A stretch of 64,000 bases of DNA. Source: Telmatospirillum siberiense (GTDB lineage Bacteria; Pseudomonadota; Alphaproteobacteria; Rhodospirillales; Magnetospirillaceae). Made by a program: the position numbers and the translations under genes. Location of the stretch: positions 62,001 through 126,000 of the forward strand of contig NZ_PIUM01000012.1 of NCBI RefSeq assembly GCF_002845745.1. Direction: 5' to 3'. The notes beneath the pieces were generated by a model. It ran no database searches and was not told where the DNA came from. It worked only from the letters and a program-made list of their open reading frames with translations. This document shows positions 55,842-64,000 of this stretch, piece after piece. Within the stretch, counting starts at the first letter, position 1; every line of letters starts with the position of its first letter.

Positions 55842-56336
55842 TTAAGCGGCGTCGAGCAGCTTTTCCAGTTTTTGCGTCGCCATTTCGGGCTCGATGCGTT
55901 CGACGGCGGCCAATTCACTGGCCAGACGTTCAAGCGCGGCTTCGTAGATCTGACGTTCGCTATAGGACTGGTCCGGCTGGTTGGCGTTGCGATGCAGATC
56001 GCGCACCACCTCGGCGATGGAAATCGGATCGCCGGAATTGATCTTCGCCTCGTATTCCTGGGCGCGGCGGCTCCACATGGCGCGCTTGACCTTGGCGCGG
56101 CCACGCAGGGTGCTGAGCGCGGTGTCCATCACGCCGGGGGTGGACAGCTTGCGCAAACCGGACTTCTTCGCCTTCGGCACCGGAACACGCAGTGTCATGC
56201 GGTCGCGGTCGAAGGTGATGACGAACAGTTCGAGCTCGTGTCCGGCAATCCGTTGCAGTTCGATCGATTCAACTTTGCCGACCCCATGGGTCGGATAAAC
56301 CACGTAGTCGCCTTCAGAAAACGATTCGTCCAGCAT
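55842..56336 (-). CDS. carD: CarD-family RNA polymerase-binding regulator
   Basis: A 164-residue CarD/CdnL protein that binds the RNA polymerase beta subunit and stabilises promoter open complexes. N-terminal Tudor-like domain: FSEGDYVVYPTHGVGKVESIE and LRVPVPKAKKSGLRKLS; C-terminal helical DNA-binding domain with ERQIYEAALERLASELA. Start ATG 56336 was preferred because the domain begins there. The pairing of ferredoxin fdxA upstream with carD is common in alphaproteobacteria. Confidence 0.93.
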   Translation of the reverse strand: MLDESFSEGDYVVYPTHGVGKVESIELQRIAGHELELFVITFDRDRMTLRVPVPKAKKSGLRKLSTPGVMDTALSTLRGRAKVKRAMWSRRAQEYEAKINSGDPISIAEVVRDLHRNANQPDQSYSERQIYEAALERLASELAAVERIEPEMATQKLEKLLDAA

Positions 56337-56693
56337 ATCCTGCTCATCCCTCAATAAAACCTGGGCAACGGCCAGGCACAGCAAATTTTGCCGCGCACCG
56401 CACCGCAAAAAGCGGTCGATTCGGAACTCCTGGTCTTGCCGTGTGGGGCAACAGCCCAAATGGCCTAGCCGCTAGGCGGCCGTCCGCTGACCCTGGTTCA
56501 GCGGAAAGGACTATATAGCATAGCCAAGGGCCGAGGAACAGAACGAATCCGCCTCGATACAAAAAACACTACCAGAGGTTGCGGTTTGGCGGCCGGCACT
56601 TTTCCGCGCCGCCGCCCGAAAACCTCTGCCATGTGGAGACCGGTGCGATCTTTTGCAACCGGCCCGGCAATCCCTCTCAGGGACCGCTCCGCC
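56337..56693. other. carD promoter region
   Basis: No gene. Small hairpins are present, for example CCGCTGA/TCAGCGG around 56484-56504 and a CGC/GCG stem near 56405. A minus-strand TATGCTATATAG-like stretch near 56512-56524 is a possible -10 region. Nothing decisive. Confidence 0.4.
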
Positions 56694-57026
56694 TCAGCGC
56701 TTGCCCGGATTGGGGCTCAGCAGCTCGGCCTTGCCCGGCTTGCCCTTCCACTCGTCGGCGTCGGCCGGCGATTCGCCCTTGCGGGTGATGTTGGGCCATT
56801 GCTCGGCATAGGTGCGGTTGGTCTCGGCCCATTCGGCGGCCTTTTCCTCGCTGTCCGGGAAAATGGCCTCGGCCGGGCATTCCGGTTCACAGACACCGCA
56901 ATCGATGCATTCGTCGGGGTTGATCACCAGGAAGTTTTCGCCTTCGTAGAAGCAATCGACGGGGCAAACCTCGACGCAATCCATGAATTTGCACTTGATG
57001 CAGTTTTCCGTGACGACGTACGCCAT
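56694..57026 (-). CDS. fdxA: Seven-iron ferredoxin FdxA
   Basis: A 110-residue ferredoxin with one [3Fe-4S] and one [4Fe-4S] cluster. The first half has Cys9, Cys17 and CPVDC; the second has [12 protein letters not shown]. The extended C-terminus ([20 protein letters not shown]) is typical of the Azotobacter FdI-type FdxA of alphaproteobacteria. Starts 24 bases after the TerB-like gene stop on the same strand. Confidence 0.96.
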   Translation of the reverse strand: MAYVVTENCIKCKFMDCVEVCPVDCFYEGENFLVINPDECIDCGVCEPECPAEAIFPDSEEKAAEWAETNRTYAEQWPNITRKGESPADADEWKGKPGKAELLSPNPGKR

Positions 57027-57050
57027 GACATTCTCCGTAGGGGTTGGTTT

Positions 57051-57512
57051 TCAGACCGGGGAACCGGCGAGCCCGAGACGGGCCATGGCCCTCTGGCGCG
57101 CGGCACCGCTGTCCTGATCGGAAACAAAAAGCAGTCCGGCCACCCGGCGCACCAGGCTGGCCTCGTAATCGTGCAACTGGCCGTTGGCGAAGACGACCTC
57201 CCACAACATCTCGATTACGCTGATGCGCTGGGGGGCGTCGTAGCGGTCGACAATCACCTTGGTGAAGGGGAACAACTGGTTGGATTGTCCCTGCAGGGTG
57301 CGCGCCTGATCCAGCAGCCCGCGCGCGGCGGTGTCGGGCAGGCCGAACCTTTCGCGCAGCAGGCGCAGAATCTGGGCGCCCTCGGCGCCTTCCAGGGTGC
57401 CGTCGACCATCGCCGCCTCGACCAGCAGGGCCGCTGCCGCCAGGCGCGGATCGTCTCCGGCGACGGACCGGCCGCTTTCACCAAAAAACAAAGACTTGAG
57501 ACTATCGAACAT
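57051..57512 (-). CDS. TerB-family (tellurite resistance B-like) protein
   Basis: A 153-residue all-helical protein of the TerB/DjlA N-terminal-like family: AALLVEAAMVDGTLEGAE with the acidic motif, LLDQARTLQ, and RISVIEMLWEVVFANGQLHDYEASLVRRVAGLL. Proteins of this type are often cytoplasmic and metal-binding, function unclear. Start ATG 57512. It lies between the S4 gene and fdxA. Confidence 0.85.
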   Translation of the reverse strand: MFDSLKSLFFGESGRSVAGDDPRLAAAALLVEAAMVDGTLEGAEGAQILRLLRERFGLPDTAARGLLDQARTLQGQSNQLFPFTKVIVDRYDAPQRISVIEMLWEVVFANGQLHDYEASLVRRVAGLLFVSDQDSGAARQRAMARLGLAGSPV

Positions 57513-57559
57513 GGGGTCTTGCCTAGCACAGCGCGTTCGCCGGAACAACCCCCACGCTG

Positions 57560-57910
57560 TCAGGGTTTTCGTCGCGTCCCGCCGGGAGGGGAATCGGACG
57601 TGGGAAAGGGGAGGGCCGGCGGCCATTCCCAGGGGTCGGTGGCGGCTTCCGGCGCCGCCAACTCGCGATACAGGCCCTGCGCCTCGGGGGCCGGACCGCG
57701 GCGATGCCCGAGATCGAGCACGAGGACGCGACGCCAGGCGCGGCCCTGCCGGAAGATCAGTTCGTCGCCGCTTCGGACCGTCGCGCTTGCCTTGACGACC
57801 GGCCGCTCGTTGAGGATCACCCCGCCCTCGGCGAGCAGATGCTGGGCGAGGCTTCGCGATTTACAGAACCGGGCGAACCAGAGCCATTTGTCGATACGCA
57901 AGGCCTCCAT
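57560..57910 (-). CDS. S4-domain RNA-binding protein (Hsp15-like)
   Basis: A 116-residue protein. The S4 domain occupies about 1-65 (LRIDKWLWFARFCKSRSLAQHLLAEGGVILN with NERPVVKASATVRSGD), the pattern of Hsp15/RqcP-type proteins that bind stalled 50S subunits or rRNA. The C-terminal half is Pro-rich and probably disordered. It starts 6 bases after the helicase stop, so the two are cotranscribed. Confidence 0.9.
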   Translation of the reverse strand: MEALRIDKWLWFARFCKSRSLAQHLLAEGGVILNERPVVKASATVRSGDELIFRQGRAWRRVLVLDLGHRRGPAPEAQGLYRELAAPEAATDPWEWPPALPFPTSDSPPGGTRRKP

Positions 57911-57916
57911 GGGTTT

Positions 57917-60406
<2,490 letters not shown>

Positions 60407-60785
60407 GGCCTAAAAATCAGGTGGCGGGGGAAAGAATGCAAGTTTGTTTGTTTGTCTTAAATAGCCCTCAAGCGCCGGGCGGGGCCATCCGGCCCCTTGG
60501 CTTACGCGCGAACGCTCGCGCGGGGCCTCAACGGCCCAGTCGCGGGCAAGCCCGCTCCGTCCCTCTCCTCTCCCGTCCTTTGTGTGACCCGACCGGAACC
60601 GGCTTTAGCCGGTGACTAGCGCGTTGAGCGCGCCGCAGCTTATGCCGGGAGCGCCAGCGGAGGCATAAGCGAGGAAAGCCAAGGGGCCGGATGGCCCCGC
60701 CCGGCGCTTGAGGGGCAACAAAAAAAACAGCGCGCCGTCTTCCGGCGCGCCGTCCCTTCATTTCGCCGCGAAAGAGCCGCCCGGT
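60407..60785. other. Gene-free region around a palindromic element
   Basis: No gene. Most of it is the inverted-repeat element at 60465-60714. The left part holds the helicase promoter. Confidence 0.5.
60465..60714. repeat. 250-bp element with 39-bp perfect inverted terminal repeats
   Basis: Termini 60465-60503 and 60676-60714 are exact complements. Inside lie two further hairpins: CTTATGCC/GGCATAAG (about 60640-60668) and ACCGGCT/AGCCGGT (about 60597-60615). No ORF. The layout resembles a MITE or a composite REP element. No second copy was noticed in this window and no target-site duplication was established. Confidence 0.7.
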
Positions 60786-61148
60786 TTACTGGGCGGCGCG
60801 GGTCTTGGTTTCGACGCGGGAGCGCGCCACGAAATCCTTGAGCTGCCGTTCCATGTTGTCGAACGCTTCACGCAAGGCGACCAGGATATCCTCATTGACG
60901 TGGGGGTCCTTGGGGTCACGTTTCACCACAAGTTCCCCACCGGGAATCGTGACATTGACGGTGATGTGAAAGGGTTCTCCCTTGCGATGAAGGCTGCTGG
61001 TGTTGCGATGGTGGACTTCGATCACCACGCGGCAACGGGTAATGCGGTCGCAAACCTGTTCGAGCTTGGCCGCTTTTTCACGGATGCGCTCCTCGATGGC
61101 ATCAGAGTGGTCGATGCCATGAAAGGTGATCTGCAAAGGAATCTGCAT
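60786..61148 (-). CDS. hpf: Ribosome hibernation promoting factor (HPF/RaiA, short form)
   Basis: A 120-residue ribosome-associated protein: LQITFHGIDHSDAIEERIREKAAKLE, CRVVIEVHHRN and VNVTIPGGELVVKRD, EDILVALREAFDNMERQL are family motifs. It lacks the long C-terminal dimerisation domain, so it is the short type or a RaiA-like protein. Start ATG 61148 with GGAGAGG upstream, preferred to an in-frame start 15 bases earlier. Divergent from htpG. Confidence 0.9.
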   Translation of the reverse strand: MQIPLQITFHGIDHSDAIEERIREKAAKLEQVCDRITRCRVVIEVHHRNTSSLHRKGEPFHITVNVTIPGGELVVKRDPKDPHVNEDILVALREAFDNMERQLKDFVARSRVETKTRAAQ

Positions 61149-61334
61149 GAGCCTCTCCGTCAAAGTTCGCCCCTACCGGCGAAAATGTTCCCTGGGACCC
61201 CCAGTTTGGGCCTGAGGTCCCTACCTCCCTTTGGCGAACCATCCGCCGCGGGATTGTTATGCATACCCAAGTCTGCGGGAAGGGGGCAACGCCCTCGTCG
61301 AGGGTCCAAGGAATTTCTTCTATGACACCAGGGA

Positions 61335-61363
61335 CTTGCGTAGCGTCGTCCTTTCCCTCATAT
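61335..61363 (+). promoter_or_regulatory. Candidate sigma32 (heat-shock) promoter of htpG
   Basis: CTTGCG (61335-61340), 16-base spacer, then CTCATAT (61357-61363), about 50 bases before the htpG start. It resembles the alphaproteobacterial RpoH pattern of CTTG and a CNCATNT-like -10 element, as I recall it. Confidence 0.45.
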
Positions 61364-61413
61364 CCTGCGGGCAACGTGTTCACCCACTGGACAGCATTAA
61401 GGTTACTCCTCCC

Positions 61414-63279
61414 ATGGCCGAAGAAAAGCTCAGTTTTCAGGCGGAAGTCAGCAAGCTCCTGGATCTTGTCGTTCACTCGCTTTACTCCAACAAAGAGATC
61501 TTCCTCAGAGAGCTGATCTCCAACGCGTCGGATGCCTGCGACAAGCTCAGATATGCCGCTCTCACCCAGCCGGATCTCCTGTCCGGCGGCGGGGGCGATT
61601 TCCGCATCCTGGTGACCCCCGACAAGACGGCGCGGACGCTCACCGTCGCCGACAACGGCATCGGCATGAACCGGGAGGATCTGATCGACAACCTGGGCAC
61701 CATCGCCCGCTCGGGCACGGCGGCCTTCCTGGATCAGATCACCGGCGAAGCGAAAGGGGACATGAACCTGATCGGCCAGTTCGGCGTCGGTTTCTATTCC
61801 GCCTTCATGGTGGCCGAAAAGGTCGAGGTGATCAGCCGCAAGGCGGGCGAGGATCAGGGCTGGCGGTGGACCTCGGACGGCAAGGGCGAGTTCACCCTGG
61901 CCGAGGATGCCGACGCCCAGCGCGGGGCGACGCTCATTTTGCATTTGCGCGAGGGCGAGGACGAATTTCTGGACGGCCATCGCCTGCGCAATATCGTCAA
62001 AACCTACTCCGACCATATCGCCCTGCCGGTGGTGCTGGTCGAGGACGGCAAGGAAGAGGCCGTCAACAGCGCCTCGGCCTTGTGGACCCGCGCGAAATCG
62101 GAAATCACGCCGGAGCAGTACAAGGAATTCTATCATCACGTCGCCCATGCCTTCGACGAGCCCTGGGCGACGCTCCACTACAAGGCGGAAGGGGCGATCG
62201 AATACACTGGCCTGCTGTTCATCCCCAGCCAGAAGCCCTTCGACATCTTCCACCCCGACCGCAAGCAGCATCTGAAGCTTTATGTGAAGCGGGTGTTCAT
62301 CACCGATACCTGCGACGAGCTGCTGCCCCCCTATCTGCGTTTCGTCCGCGGCATCGTCGACAGCCAGGATCTGCCGCTCAACATCAGCCGCGAAATGCTG
62401 CAGCACAATCCGTTGCTGGCCAAGATCCGCACCGGTCTGGTCAAGCGCATCCTGAGCGAACTCAAGAAAAAGGCCGAGGACGCCGACGGCGATTACGCGA
62501 CCTTCTGGTCCACCTTCGGCGCCGTTCTCAAGGAAGGTCTTTACGAGGATTTCGAGCGCAAGAGTGAAATCCTCGATCTCTGCCGGTTCGCCACCACGGT
62601 CTCCGACGAGCCGATCAGCCTCGCCACCTATGTCTCGCGCATGAAGGAGGGACAGGAGGCCATCTACACGATCAGTGGCGACGACATCGAGGCCCTGAAA
62701 AAAAGCCCGCAGCTCGAAGGCTTCATCGCCAAGGGCATCGAAGTGCTGCTGCTGACCGATCCGATCGACGAGTTCTGGCCGAACGCCATCACCGCCTATC
62801 AGGAAAAGCCGCTTCGCGCCGTCACGCAAGGCGCCGCCGACCTGTCGGCCATCAAGGGGGCCGAGGGCGCCGAGGAGACGCGGCCCGAGCCCGCGGCCGG
62901 CGACGCCATGGCATCGTTGATCGCGGCCGTCAAGCTGGCGCTGGGTGAGCAGGTCAAGGATGTGCGCAGTTCCGACCGCCTGATCGACAGCCCGGTCTGC
63001 CTGGTCGCCGACGAGGGTGACGTCGGGCTGCATCTGGAGCGCCTGTTGCGCCAGCATCAGCAGGCCAATCAGCGGGCGCCCCGAATCCTCGAGATCAATC
63101 CGCGCCATCCGCTGATCCGCCGTCTGGCCGAGGAGGCGAAGGCCGATGGCGCCGCCGACCGCCTGGCCGATACCGCCTGGCTGTTGTTCGATCAGGCCCG
63201 CATCGTCGAGGGCGAGGTTCTGCCCGACCCGGCTGCTTTCGCCCGGCGTCTTTCCAAGATGTTGGAAAAGGTGGGGTGA
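61414..63279 (+). CDS. htpG: Chaperone HtpG (Hsp90)
   Basis: A 621-residue ATP-dependent chaperone. GHKL ATPase domain: ELISNASDACDKLRY, DNGIGM, GQFGVGFYSAFMV near 110-122; middle domain with the catalytic Arg region RGIVDSQDLPLNISREMLQ; C-terminal dimerisation domain intact. ATG 61414 follows a weak ribosome site (AAGG) and is the family start; longer in-frame extensions enter the promoter region. A dispersed repeat follows the stop. Confidence 0.96.
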   Translation: MAEEKLSFQAEVSKLLDLVVHSLYSNKEIFLRELISNASDACDKLRYAALTQPDLLSGGGGDFRILVTPDKTARTLTVADNGIGMNREDLIDNLGTIARSGTAAFLDQITGEAKGDMNLIGQFGVGFYSAFMVAEKVEVISRKAGEDQGWRWTSDGKGEFTLAEDADAQRGATLILHLREGEDEFLDGHRLRNIVKTYSDHIALPVVLVEDGKEEAVNSASALWTRAKSEITPEQYKEFYHHVAHAFDEPWATLHYKAEGAIEYTGLLFIPSQKPFDIFHPDRKQHLKLYVKRVFITDTCDELLPPYLRFVRGIVDSQDLPLNISREMLQHNPLLAKIRTGLVKRILSELKKKAEDADGDYATFWSTFGAVLKEGLYEDFERKSEILDLCRFATTVSDEPISLATYVSRMKEGQEAIYTISGDDIEALKKSPQLEGFIAKGIEVLLLTDPIDEFWPNAITAYQEKPLRAVTQGAADLSAIKGAEGAEETRPEPAAGDAMASLIAAVKLALGEQVKDVRSSDRLIDSPVCLVADEGDVGLHLERLLRQHQQANQRAPRILEINPRHPLIRRLAEEAKADGAADRLADTAWLLFDQARIVEGEVLPDPAAFARRLSKMLEKVG

Positions 63280-63331
63280 GGCGGACCTTTCCGGGGCCTT
63301 GGCCGGCGTCGCGGGGGGACGTGAAAAACAT

Positions 63332-63501
63332 GAACCACCAAGGCACCAAGGCACCAAGGTGATTTTAGCGCCGCAGGCATTTAACCCCTCCGGCATCGCT
63401 TGAGCGATGGACATGGGGACGAATGCCTGCGGCGCTGTGCGAGCGGGTCCGTCGCCTGACATTTCCCGAAACGCCTTGGTGCCTTGGTGTCTTGGTGGTT
63501 C
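63332..63501. repeat. Dispersed inverted repeat with CACCAAG arms (copy 2)
   Basis: Outer arms of CACCAAGG-type units (from 63332 and ending 63501) pair with each other. Inside are nested perfect arms AGCGCCGCAGGCAT (63367-63380) with its complement at 63423-63436, and an inner CATCGCT/AGCGATG hairpin. Same design as 15831-15953 but longer. It lies between htpG and a convergent hydrolase gene. Confidence 0.75.
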
Positions 63502-63551
63502 AAAAGCCCGAGGGATCCCCGTCACGCATCCGGGTTGGCGAAGGCGCCGGC

Positions 63552-64000
63552 CTACCTCAACAGCAATTCATTCAGCAGATGCCGGCCTTCCGGCCAGGCG
63601 CCCAGGCCGGACTTGCCGTTGATATGGCCGGCCCGGCCGATGTCGATGAATTCGGCGCGCCAGTCTTCGGCGAATTCCCGGGCGCGGGCGACGTCGACAT
63701 AGCTGTCGTCGCGGCTGGCGATCACCTTCGTCGGAAATGGCAGGGGATCGCGCGGCAGCGGTGCCAGGCACCAGGTGGCGGGGGGCGTCCGCGCTTCCTG
63801 TTCGACATCGGCGGGGGCCACCAGCATGGCGCCGATGACGCGGCCGGTGGCGCCGCTGCGGGACCAATGGGCGACCAGGGCGCAGCCCAGGCTATGGGCG
63901 ACCAGGACCACCGGCGAGGGGGCGGTGACCACCGCCTCCTGCAGATTGTCGATCCACTCCGACAGGACGGGATTTTCGTAATCCTCCTGTTCGACGCGCC
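63552..64000 (-). CDS. RBBP9/YdeN-type alpha/beta hydrolase, N-terminus outside window
   Basis: A 149-residue C-terminal portion of a small serine hydrolase; the frame is open to the window end, continuing upstream of an internal GTG at 63932. Nucleophile elbow HSLG (in LVAHSLGCALVAHW), acid in VIASRDDSYVDVARA and His in GRAGHINGKSGLG. This matches the RBBP9/YdeN family. Function beyond serine hydrolase is unknown. Confidence 0.85.
   Translation of the reverse strand, partial: RVEQEDYENPVLSEWIDNLQEAVVTAPSPVVLVAHSLGCALVAHWSRSGATGRVIGAMLVAPADVEQEARTPPATWCLAPLPRDPLPFPTKVIASRDDSYVDVARAREFAEDWRAEFIDIGRAGHINGKSGLGAWPEGRHLLNELLLR

Noticed and set aside
61102-63525. 807-codon minus-strand ORF opposite htpG
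   Set aside because: Antisense to an intact Hsp90 and running into the dispersed repeat; no domain features.

Overview
The window is chromosomal DNA from a high-GC alphaproteobacterium, most likely Rhodospirillales (Magnetospirillum/Telmatospirillum/Phaeospirillum-like). That placement is an inference from a gap-pgk pair, a helicase/S4/FdxA/CarD block, a DUF6134-type periplasmic protein, polyphosphate:AMP phosphotransferase and overall codon usage. No rRNA, CRISPR array, prophage or intact insertion sequence was found. One tRNA gene, tRNA-Arg(CCT), is present. Genes run at both window edges, so the first (CstA) and last (alpha/beta hydrolase) are partial.

Layout: 1-4.5 kb carries the 3' part of cstA with its small YbdD-type partner, convergent with a sigma54-type two-component system. 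4.6-7.6 kb is a three-gene operon (HAD phosphatase, class III aminotransferase, alpha/beta hydrolase) of unassigned pathway. 7.8-15.7 kb holds small lineage-specific proteins, Pap, gap-pgk and a Nudix hydrolase. 16-21.9 kb has dapF-mtaB-ftsY joined by ATGA overlaps, a flavodoxin with an Rrf2 regulator, and a citrate-type MFS carrier.

21.9-27.8 kb is the most accessory-looking part: MazG, a radical SAM protein with an unusual CX4CX2C motif, a divergent SurE nucleotidase, and an ABC exporter with an N-terminal HMA_2-like domain coupled to a DUF5132-like membrane protein and a divergent 94-aa membrane protein. 27.9-35.7 kb has a secreted glycosidase-like protein and a catabolic operon (IlvD/Edd dehydratase, ACS-family MFS carrier, 4-hydroxy-2-oxovalerate aldolase, acylating acetaldehyde dehydrogenase) with an IclR regulator and a probable IclR operator. 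The chemistry fits degradation of a 5-deoxypentonate to pyruvate and acetyl-CoA, a route I do not know to be described.

36-49.7 kb has periplasmic asparaginase, a TPR/GT41 glycosyltransferase, a ugp-type ABC operon with a DeoR regulator, a polar amino-acid ABC operon and a PEP mutase/isocitrate lyase-family enzyme. 50-53.4 kb is a 1,116-residue beta-helix protein with a type I secretion-type C-terminus, next to the tRNA. 53.8-64 kb is housekeeping: proline iminopeptidase, a phosphatase-fold protein lacking its metal ligands, CarD, FdxA, TerB-like, S4 protein, Suv3-like helicase, HPF and HtpG.

Intergenic DNA is rich in long inverted repeats. Several hairpins contain the stop codons of the genes they follow, and three kinds of dispersed palindromic element are visible (15.8 and 63.3 kb; 31.3 kb; 60.5 kb).
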